64,000 bases of DNA from Bacteroides sp. GM023 (GTDB lineage: Bacteria; Bacteroidota; Bacteroidia; Bacteroidales; Bacteroidaceae), in contig NZ_JAAXGE010000006.1 in assembly GCF_014750685.1 (NCBI RefSeq), positions 405,990 to 469,989 on the forward strand. The letters are read 5' to 3'. Within the stretch, counting starts at the first letter, position 1; each line of letters begins with the position of its first letter. The position numbers were made by a program, and so were the translations under genes. Shown one piece after another: positions 44,395 to 50,412 of the stretch. The notes beneath the pieces are model-generated. The model ran no database searches. It saw nothing but the letters and a program-made list of their open reading frames with translations, and was not told where the DNA came from.

Positions 44395-45411
44395 ATGGAA
44401 TCAACATTACAGATTATGCCAGTACAAAGAACTAGTAGAAACTTTGGTGAATTTGCAGAAGAAGCGGTAATAATTGAAGAGCCAATTATTAAGCAGAAAC
44501 GACCTCTATTCATTGAAGCCAATACGATTGAAGCCAGTTTGGAGCATCTAAGGAATGATTGTATTATACCCGTATTCGCAAAGGACAACGAAGCTACATT
44601 ATCTCATGTGGCTTTCATTGAAGCGGTACAGGATGCAACCAATACATTCTTTAGCGGTGAACAAATTGAATCGCCAGATATTCGTGTTTCTCATGTAATC
44701 AAAGGTAGGATTCCCGAAGCAATACACAAACCAGCCAATCAGTTATTAGAAAGTGATAAGACTATCTACTACGAAAGGTGCGCTTTTGTTATTGAAGTTC
44801 CTACTATCTATGAGACAGTACACGGTAACAGGCTAACCCTTACTATTGGTGGTGTAAGAGCTTATAACCACACCAATCTTTATTCAAAGAAGGGTGCGGA
44901 GCGGTTTAAAGTGTTTATTGGCTTTACTTGTAAGGTTTGCACAAATCTATGTGTATCTACAGACGGTTATCTTAGTTGCTTGGAAGTTACCAATACAAGG
45001 GATTTATATCAAGCGGTATTGGAAATGTTCCACAAATACGATGCAGCCAAACACATACATTTGATGCAGTCTTTAGGCAATACCAGTATGACGGAGCATC
45101 AGTTTTGCCAACTACTTGGAAGAATGAGACTTTATCAGTCATTACCGCAAGGCTATCAGAAAGATATACCTAAAATGTTGCTTACTGATACACAGGTTAA
45201 CAATGTGGCTAAAGCGTATATCAATGACGAGAACTTTGGCAGCTTGGGGAATGATTTGTCTATGTGGAAGTTCTACAACTTGCTCACAGGTGCAAATAAG
45301 AGCAGCTATATAGATTCATTCTTGGATAGAGCCTATAATGCTACAGAACTTGCAACGGGTATATGTTCCGCTTTACACGGTGATGACAAATACCAATGGT
45401 TTCTTAGTTAG
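44395..45411 (+). CDS. DUF3871-like protein
   Basis: 338 aa, cytoplasmic. The middle segment NLYSKKGAERFKVFIGF followed by CKVCTNLCVSTDG is what I associate with DUF3871, a Bacteroidetes family found on plasmids and conjugative elements and distantly like DUF932. The N-terminus is variable and the C-terminal third is helical (LLTGANKSSYIDSFLDRA). Its role is unknown; in elements such proteins are frequent accessory genes. The family call is from memory of the motif. Confidence 0.65.
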   Translation: MESTLQIMPVQRTSRNFGEFAEEAVIIEEPIIKQKRPLFIEANTIEASLEHLRNDCIIPVFAKDNEATLSHVAFIEAVQDATNTFFSGEQIESPDIRVSHVIKGRIPEAIHKPANQLLESDKTIYYERCAFVIEVPTIYETVHGNRLTLTIGGVRAYNHTNLYSKKGAERFKVFIGFTCKVCTNLCVSTDGYLSCLEVTNTRDLYQAVLEMFHKYDAAKHIHLMQSLGNTSMTEHQFCQLLGRMRLYQSLPQGYQKDIPKMLLTDTQVNNVAKAYINDENFGSLGNDLSMWKFYNLLTGANKSSYIDSFLDRAYNATELATGICSALHGDDKYQWFLS

Positions 45412-45459
45412 TGGTATTTGAGAATACACAGGATTGTCAAATACTCAATATCTGAAACT

Positions 45460-45579
45460 ATGAGGAGTTTGTTTTATCTACTTGCTGTGATTGCTACGTT
45501 CTTTGTAAGTGTGCTATTATATCCAGTTATGATAATTGGATATATTCTATTGATTGGCTATTGTCTTACTAAGAGATGA
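45460..45579 (+). CDS. 39 aa membrane peptide
   Basis: ATG at 45460: MRSLFYLLAVIATFFVS, then a second hydrophobic run and a basic end LTKR. It is 48 bp after the DUF3871-like gene. Like the 45 aa peptide before that gene, it is short, hydrophobic throughout and ends in basic residues. Confidence 0.5.
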   Translation: MRSLFYLLAVIATFFVSVLLYPVMIIGYILLIGYCLTKR

Positions 45580-45590
45580 TAGTACTACTG

Positions 45591-45625
45591 AAAGGGTATC
45601 TATATACTATATATAGGTACTCTTT
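45591..45625 (+). promoter_or_regulatory. Dyad before the 90 aa gene
   Basis: CTATATA (45600-45606) pairs with TATATAG (45610-45616), and outside it AAAGGGTA (45591-45598) with TACTCTTT (45618-45625, one G-U). A short T-rich tail follows. It could be a terminator of the preceding peptide gene or an operator 31 bp before the next ATG. Confidence 0.45.
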
Positions 45626-45655
45626 CTATTTATAAACCTCTTAAATATTATAAAT

Positions 45656-45928
45656 ATGGTAATAGAAGGCAGTCGCGAATACAAGGCAGCGCAAGAACTT
45701 GAAAGAGCCTTGAACGATTATAGTTGGAATCCTAAAAGGTTTGCTGAAAGTACAAGGTATTACCACCGTACACTACAGCAGGAATTAATGAAAACCATAG
45801 TGGAGATTATCCGCATGGTTGGTAATAAGGACTATGGCACAGACCTTAGAAATCAGGCATCGCATGAACTTTGCAAACGGATAGTTGACAGTGGCGTGTT
45901 GGATGAAGCTCACTTACCTTTTATATAG
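45656..45928 (+). CDS. Small 90 aa protein of the element
   Basis: Charged, helical, no signal peptide (SREYKAAQELERALNDYSW, TLQQELMKTIVEIIRMVGN). I do not recognise the family. The codon use and length suggest a true gene. It follows a dyad and precedes the small recombinase gene. Confidence 0.6.
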   Translation: MVIEGSREYKAAQELERALNDYSWNPKRFAESTRYYHRTLQQELMKTIVEIIRMVGNKDYGTDLRNQASHELCKRIVDSGVLDEAHLPFI

Positions 45929-46085
45929 GTTGAATGAAGTAAGGACATTATTTACTTAGTGTCCTTGCTTTATAAAAATGTTCACTTTCTCTATTAGTGA
46001 ATGTTTTGCTAATAATCAGCAGGTTAGATATTCCAGTTTAAAATTAATATTCACTTATATTAGTTTCACTATAAAACAGAACGTT

Positions 46086-46673
46086 ATGTCACTTAAATAT
46101 TCAAGTACAACAGCAGATTATCTGCAATGGAGCGAAGCAATGAACTTAATAAGAAAATTGGCAAGGGATAATAATTATAAGATGTCACTTCTTATTGCTT
46201 TAGGTTGCTTCACAGGTCTAAGAATTTCTGATATTCTCGCCTTAAGGTGGAATCAGATATTAGATGCAGAAGAATTTACCATTATAGAGATTAAGACAGG
46301 GAAGCAAAGGACAATTAGGATTAATATGCAGCTACAGCAACATATCAGAGATTGTTATGAGCATATAAATCCAGTTGGCATAAATGTACCTGTATTGATA
46401 AGTCAGAAGGGGACAGTGTACACAGTTCAGAGAATCAATGTCATGTTGAAGGAGATTAAGAAGAAGTACAAGTTGCATATAGGCAATTTTAGTTGTCATT
46501 CTCTTAGAAAGACCTTTGGCAGACAGGTTTATAATATGAACAGTGATAATTCGGAGCTTGCACTTGTCAAGCTCATGGAGCTATTCAATCATTCCAGTGT
46601 ATCAATCACTAAAAGATACTTGGGATTAAGGCAAGAGGAACTACTTAATACCTATGATTGTCTTAGCTTCTGA
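46086..46673 (+). CDS. Small tyrosine recombinase (catalytic domain only)
   Basis: 195 aa from the ATG at 46086 (MSLKYSSTTADYLQWSEAM); an upstream in-frame start at 45978 encodes non-conserved residues. All active-site landmarks are present: Arg in CFTGLRISDILALRW (~residue 46), His-x-x-Arg in CHSLRKTFG (~138-141), His in LFNHSSVS (~168) and Tyr in TKRYLGLRQ (~178). The N-terminal SAM-like domain of integrases is absent, so the size is like FimB/FimE-type recombinases that invert promoters. It could act on DNA of the element or on distant chromosomal sites. Confidence 0.85.
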   Translation: MSLKYSSTTADYLQWSEAMNLIRKLARDNNYKMSLLIALGCFTGLRISDILALRWNQILDAEEFTIIEIKTGKQRTIRINMQLQQHIRDCYEHINPVGINVPVLISQKGTVYTVQRINVMLKEIKKKYKLHIGNFSCHSLRKTFGRQVYNMNSDNSELALVKLMELFNHSSVSITKRYLGLRQEELLNTYDCLSF

Positions 46674-46789
46674 TAATTGGGTTGGTATGAAAGTTCAGAA
46701 TTTCTACTTATATGGGGATTTGGCAAGTTTCATACCAACCTTGAATTATTGAGTAGAGACAGCTCTCAACTTTTAATAAACAATAGTTC

Positions 46790-46819
46790 TTGCAAATTAA
46801 ACAGCTTTTAGTAACTTTG
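46790..46819 (+). promoter_or_regulatory. Promoter of structured RNA 2
   Basis: TTG (46790-46792) and TAACTTTG (46812-46819) with a 19 bp spacer. Transcription should start about 46826, giving a leader of about 440 nt before the lipoprotein ATG. Confidence 0.65.
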
Positions 46820-46825
46820 TAGCAA

Positions 46826-47226
46826 TTTCAGACTTTTATGGAGATAGTTCTGAAAGGACATAGTTAACGAAGAGCGTTTAAGATATTATCCTTAATCTGA
46901 AATCTGGACAATTTCAAAACACAAGGATAATAAGCAAGAACGCTCACGTCAATGTTATATACCTATCTTGTTAAGATAGTCTATATATCGTTTGGCGTGG
47001 GCTATTGTTTATTACTTGTGTTTGGGCAGTCCAGAGCCTCGGATTAGGTAATATTCAATAGTTCCCACGCTTCTTGCATGTAGTAGCCAACTATAGGGAA
47101 CAGGTTGGCATAAATACAGGTATATAAGAAACAGACAGTCTATTTTACTACTCAACAGTTCTTTATCAAAGAAGTGTGCAACTCCGTGTTGTGTTCCTCA
47201 CACTTATATCTCAATTATTAACGCTC
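46826..47226 (+). ncRNA. Large structured RNA 2 with pseudoknot
   Basis: No ORF. Helices in order: TTTCAGA/TCTGAAA (46826-46855); GAGCGTT/AACGCTC (46872-46945) enclosing TATTATCCTT/AAGGATAATA and TGAAAT/ATTTCA; CACG..CAA/TTG..CGTG (46945-46999) enclosing CTATCTT/AAGATAG; CTATTG-TT-TATTAC with GTAATA-TT-CAATAG (47002-47061); an H-type pseudoknot GTTCCC (47061-47066)/GGGAAC (47096-47101) with GCCAAC (47086-47091)/GTTGGC (47104-47109); and AAGTGTG/CACACTT (47172-47205) enclosing CAAC/GTTG. A second AACGCTC (47220-47226) can also pair with GAGCGTT at 46872, closing the whole RNA. It matches no RNA class I can name. Confidence 0.65.
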
Positions 47227-47266
47227 TCTATTAGGAACGTAGAAGCACAAACAGATTATATAACAA

Positions 47267-47626
47267 ATGAAGACATTAAGATTTATTGGTATGGCTTTAG
47301 TAGCCATTATTATGAGTGTAAATTTCGTTGCTTGTAGCGATGACGATGATGACAATCCTATTGTTGGTACATGGCGAGGTGAAGTCGTTGATGACGGTAA
47401 AGGCTATAGTGATTCATATACATTCAATGCAGACGGAAGCGGTATATGGCAAGAGTTTAAAGATGGTAAACAAATTGATTCAGAATCATTTAAGTACTCT
47501 TTAGACGGCGATAAGATTACATTTACATGGTCAGACGGTGAAACATATACGTCTACCTTCTCTATTTCGGGTAATCGTCTAACGATTAAAGATAATTCTG
47601 ATTCTGTAACTTATACCAAGCAATAG
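47267..47626 (+). CDS. Small lipocalin-like lipoprotein
   Basis: 119 aa. The signal peptide ends at the lipobox FVAC (Cys23), followed by SDDDDD, an acidic Bacteroides surface-lipoprotein signal. The mature part is a small beta-barrel (PIVGTWRGEVVDDGKGY, TYTSTFSISGNRLTIKDN) like the lipocalin-type DUF families of Bacteroides. It is the first gene after structured RNA 2 and has its own terminator, so the RNA may control it. Such lipoproteins are common and diverse; the ligand is unknown. Confidence 0.8.
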   Translation: MKTLRFIGMALVAIIMSVNFVACSDDDDDNPIVGTWRGEVVDDGKGYSDSYTFNADGSGIWQEFKDGKQIDSESFKYSLDGDKITFTWSDGETYTSTFSISGNRLTIKDNSDSVTYTKQ

Positions 47627-47648
47627 ATACAGGGTTGAAACAAAAAGC

Positions 47649-47684
47649 AAGGCAGCATTTGAAGTAACATTCACTTGCTGCCTT
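47649..47684 (+). terminator. Terminator of the lipoprotein gene
   Basis: AAGGCAGC (47649-47656) pairs with GCTGCCTT (47677-47684), followed by T. Confidence 0.85.
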
Positions 47685-47702
47685 TTTTTATTTATATACG
47701 AT

Positions 47703-48368
47703 TTAATCTTCTATTTTCATATCTATAATGCCTGCAATGAGTTTATAATGCCATTCGTCAAGTTCTTCTCCTAAAGATATTATGAAATACAACTCTCCTG
47801 TTTTACGTGCAACACATAATGAAGGTGTATGTTTTAACAAATCAATATAATATGGGTCTGTTATAGGAAAATCGTATTCTATATTTTCATAGGTAAATTT
47901 CGCTCTATACTTATTTGTGTCTGAATCATAATATATTTGAGGAGAATCAGGTTTTATAAGCATTAAAGAATATTTTCCTTCTTGAAAAACATTAGTAGGT
48001 ACAGCTTTTCCACAGTTATAGAAAATCTTCTTATGAATATTATCACATAAATTATCCATTGCATCAACTTGCTTACTACATCTTGTTTTTCTTACTAGAT
48101 TAGAATAATGAATATTTTCGCTATGTGCATACTTTGGACAAGTCTCCGTAATATCGACTTCTATAATATCAAGGATATTGATATGCCTTGTTTCTGAAGC
48201 AGGAAGTTGCCCATGCTCTTCAAAAGAGATTGGACGAATCCATTTAGGAGTTCCATTTTCATTACGAACTATTGTATACTTATTATCCTTCATTTCTATT
48301 TCAATCCCTCCCAAACAGCGACCTGCATATTTGAAGGAATTTGCTAAACAAATAAAGTGTTTTTTCAT
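47703..48368 (-). CDS. Probable dual-OB-domain protein, third gene of the DUF488 operon
   Basis: 221 aa, cytoplasmic. The N-terminus FICLANSFKYAGRCLGGIE is what I recall from proteins annotated as dual OB domain-containing, which often neighbour DUF488 genes. Cys-containing motifs lie in the middle (KTRCSKQVDAMDNLC). The two beta-rich halves would fit two OB folds and so nucleic-acid binding. It starts 26 bp after the second DUF488 gene. Identification rests on memory of the N-terminal motif and on context. Confidence 0.6.
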   Translation of the reverse strand: MKKHFICLANSFKYAGRCLGGIEIEMKDNKYTIVRNENGTPKWIRPISFEEHGQLPASETRHINILDIIEVDITETCPKYAHSENIHYSNLVRKTRCSKQVDAMDNLCDNIHKKIFYNCGKAVPTNVFQEGKYSLMLIKPDSPQIYYDSDTNKYRAKFTYENIEYDFPITDPYYIDLLKHTPSLCVARKTGELYFIISLGEELDEWHYKLIAGIIDMKIED

Positions 48369-48394
48369 AGTGGAACGCTAGAATTTTTATCGTG

Positions 48395-48838
48395 TTATTT
48401 AATATGGACAATATTAATGTTAGTTGGATAAAGCTCTTTAAAGTATTCAACCAACAATCTTCTATGACATTGTTCTGGTGTCTCTTCGCTACATAAAAAA
48501 CATGCACCATCAAAATTTTCAATATTATATTTTTGCGCTATTTTCCGGTTTTCAATTAATTTCCTATATATTTGTTGGTATCCTTTCCAATCAATATTTT
48601 TCTTTTGATAATCAGATAGCAACTCTTTTGTTGGTGCAAAGTCGATTATGTGAGTATATTCTATTCCACAGATTTGTTGAGCAAAATAAGATAAATCTAC
48701 TCCCTTTGCAAATCCCGCCAGTTGACTAGTATTATTGATGCGAATATCAATAATCTTCTTTACATGATATTTCTTTAATAATTCAAAAAAATGTTCTGCA
48801 CTTTTCTTTGTAAAACCAATTGTAAATAATGTAATCAT
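48395..48838 (-). CDS. DUF488 protein (second copy)
   Basis: 147 aa from the ATG at 48838 (MITLFTIGFTKKSAEHFFEL); a longer frame to 48907 overlaps the upstream gene and is not needed. The family core is present: TIGFTKKSAEHFF, then IDIRINN (D-x-R), and the C-terminal motif FLCSEETPEQCHRRLL with the conserved Cys, Glu, Cys-His-Arg. Start and upstream stop overlap as ATGA, indicating translational coupling. DUF488 has no settled function; the Cys-x6-7-C-H-R motif suggests nucleotide or metal binding. Confidence 0.85.
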   Translation of the reverse strand: MITLFTIGFTKKSAEHFFELLKKYHVKKIIDIRINNTSQLAGFAKGVDLSYFAQQICGIEYTHIIDFAPTKELLSDYQKKNIDWKGYQQIYRKLIENRKIAQKYNIENFDGACFLCSEETPEQCHRRLLVEYFKELYPTNINIVHIK

Positions 48839-49461
48839 ATAACCTCCTTTTCTACATGATAAGCAATCTCTTCGTTTTTTTTTCGGTAAGCATCTATTAT
48901 TTGACAACGTTCATCATAATTTTCCATTGTCGCAAAAATATCATTTATATCACGTATTTTTTTTTCTTTCACATATATATCAACCATTTCTTTCTGTAAT
49001 ATAGCATTATCAACTATACTTTTGTCTTTGAGTATATGTTTTACATTAAATCCACGCTCATAAAAATATCTAGAAACAAGAGCAAATCTATGACATTCTA
49101 TAGGAGCGGCTTCTGAACACATCAAGGCAATTCTAAAACCTTTATTTAATCCGGTGATTAAACGCTGAACTCCATATTTAAATGCTGTTGTATCTATTGC
49201 TTTTTCAAAATTAACATATCCATTATCATCCAAACAATCATTACGCCTAGCTCCAAACTCTTTACCGAAATGTAAATAAACAATATTATATTGTCTTAAA
49301 TAATATTTCAGATTATCTTGATTAAATTGTGGTGTATATGCACTTGCTGGAACGCTCCGAACATCTACAATACAATTAATATCAAATGTTTGTATTAAAC
49401 TACGGAACTCTTCAATTTCCTGATTGGAATGTCCAACTGTATATATGAGTTTATTTTCCAT
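48835..49461 (-). CDS. DUF488 protein (first copy)
   Basis: 208 aa from the ATG at 49461 (MENKLIYTVGHSN). Classic DUF488 features: YTVGHSNQEIEEF at the N-terminus, IVDVRSVPASAYTP, FGKEFGARRND, and MCSEAAPIECHRFAL. It is longer than the second copy and only distantly similar to it, so the two are paralogues that may form a heteromer. It leads a three-gene minus-strand operon behind the TATCTTTG box at 49489-49496. Confidence 0.88.
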   Translation of the reverse strand: MENKLIYTVGHSNQEIEEFRSLIQTFDINCIVDVRSVPASAYTPQFNQDNLKYYLRQYNIVYLHFGKEFGARRNDCLDDNGYVNFEKAIDTTAFKYGVQRLITGLNKGFRIALMCSEAAPIECHRFALVSRYFYERGFNVKHILKDKSIVDNAILQKEMVDIYVKEKKIRDINDIFATMENYDERCQIIDAYRKKNEEIAYHVEKEVI

Positions 49462-49488
49462 AAAAATAATAGCCAAATCAGTTTATTA

Positions 49489-49496
49489 CAAAGATA
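49489..49496 (-). promoter_or_regulatory. Promoter -7 box of the DUF488 operon
   Basis: TATCTTTG on the minus strand, 28 bp before the first DUF488 ATG. A TTTG lies at 49512-49515, but the 15 bp spacer is short for a -33 box. Confidence 0.5.
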
Positions 49497-49699
49497 ATAA
49501 AATATAAAATACAAAGATTGCTTTTTCATCATTTTACATACAATATTTTGCAATAATTTAACGATGTTTCTTATTCGGTTTATCGACTTGATTACATATA
49601 TTATTTTATATTTAGAATAAAAATGTTTGATAGCATATTTTACTAAAATTCCACAAAATAAATCCTTGTATTTATAGACAGGGAAACATAAATGACTAA

Positions 49700-49879
49700 T
49701 TAGAAATTTTGCCTTCTCTTCTTGATTAGTTTATGCTTATTCTTCTTAGCTGAATTAGAGAAAAGCATTTCTAGCATTTCCCTTGTAATAGGTAAATATG
49801 TAACCTCTGTTAATCTAGTTTCTCTAATCTCTTGTGGTAAATAATGAATTGTGTTATTCCTCTTTGGTGTTACTTGCAT
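49700..49879 (-). CDS. 59 aa basic protein
   Basis: ATG at 49879 (MQVTPKRNNTIHYLPQEIRE) to a stop at 49700. The C-terminus is strongly basic (KKNKHKLIKKRRQNF), which suggests nucleic-acid binding. A -7 box TACCTTTG lies at 49923-49930 on the same strand, with TTGG about 20 bp before it. No family recognised. Size, charge and position near the right end would suit a small accessory DNA-binding protein, but no helix-turn-helix is evident. Confidence 0.5.
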   Translation of the reverse strand: MQVTPKRNNTIHYLPQEIRETRLTEVTYLPITREMLEMLFSNSAKKNKHKLIKKRRQNF

Positions 49880-49930
49880 ATTTTTGTAGAAATAAATAGA
49901 TTGGTAATTGATTTATCTATAGCAAAGGTA

Positions 49931-50269
49931 CTGATAAGAATCTGTCCAATCTAATGTAAAAGATACATTCTGGATTATTGAGGTATGTGTTTGTATTGGA
50001 AGAAAATGTCAAGGTGGTAGATAGCGGCAAAATGGAATTAATTGCTTCTAATGGATAATGATGTACATAAACAAAAGGAAGTCCCGAAGCTAAGAATTAT
50101 GCAGAGAACTTTGCCGAGTATTATGAAGATATACTAAGCAAATAAATGATTAAAAATTAAAAGCCAGTTATCGAGATGATAGCTGGCTTTTTATCTAAAT
50201 ATGAATTGTCACATCTAAATGCAGACTAAAATTCTAATCTCAAAATTATGCCTTATACATAATTAATCC
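49931..50269. other. Right-end intergenic region of the element
   Basis: No intact gene. A 24-codon open stretch ending at 50145 (GSPEAKNYAENFAEYYEDI) may be the tail of a lost gene. A terminator follows it at 50159-50191. Confidence 0.35.
50159..50191 (+). terminator. Terminator near the right end of the element
   Basis: AAAAGCCAG (50159-50167) pairs with CTGGCTTTT (50183-50191), extended inside by TATC/GATA; 14 pairs in all, loop of 5 and a T run on the right. Confidence 0.8.
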
Positions 50270-50333
50270 TATCTTTGTGTCGTTCAAACAAGGCAAGATA
50301 AGTACAAATTTGAGGAACTAACTTTGTAAGTTA
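50270..50333 (+). promoter_or_regulatory. Outward promoter box and palindrome inside the right end
   Basis: TATCTTTG (50270-50277) is a -7 box pointing out of the element; a clear -33 is lacking. TAACTT-TGT-AAGTTA (50319-50333) is a perfect dyad 27 bp before the attR core. In a circular form this promoter would face the integrase gene across the joined att site. The role is inferred. Confidence 0.4.
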
Positions 50334-50359
50334 CTGACAAACAGTACCCAATCTAAACA

Positions 50360-50378
50360 TACGGTTTTTATTCAAAAC
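50360..50378. repeat. Right attachment site (attR core)
   Basis: ATACGGTTTTTATTCAAAA, identical to 38289-38307. The recQ stop codon lies 35 bp further right, so recQ is not damaged. Confidence 0.85.
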
Positions 50379-50412
50379 AGCATACCTGCACGCCTATTTT
50401 TTTCGCTTTTTT

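Larger units (their letters stand above)
38289..50378 (+). mobile_element. 12.1 kb integrated element between guaB and recQ
   Basis: The ends are a 19 bp perfect direct repeat. A tyrosine integrase lies 120 bp inside the left end. The interior is visibly AT-richer than the flanks and holds genes unrelated to the housekeeping genes around it. The flanking guaB and recQ are intact. I see no relaxase, coupling protein, conjugation, capsid or excisionase gene. It is therefore probably an integrative mobilisable element, plasmid-like island or satellite that relies on a helper. Confidence 0.85.

Noticed and set aside
45978..46085. Upstream start for the small recombinase
   Set aside because: The extra 36 residues (MFTFSISECFANN start) are unlike the family, and the ATG at 46086 begins the conserved part.
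46826..47226. RNase P, tmRNA or a retron RNA as identity of structured RNA 2
   Set aside because: The conserved RNase P and tmRNA segments are not seen, and no reverse transcriptase is encoded in the element.
50071..50145. 24-codon open stretch near the right end
   Set aside because: Closed by a stop directly upstream and without a start codon; at most a gene remnant.
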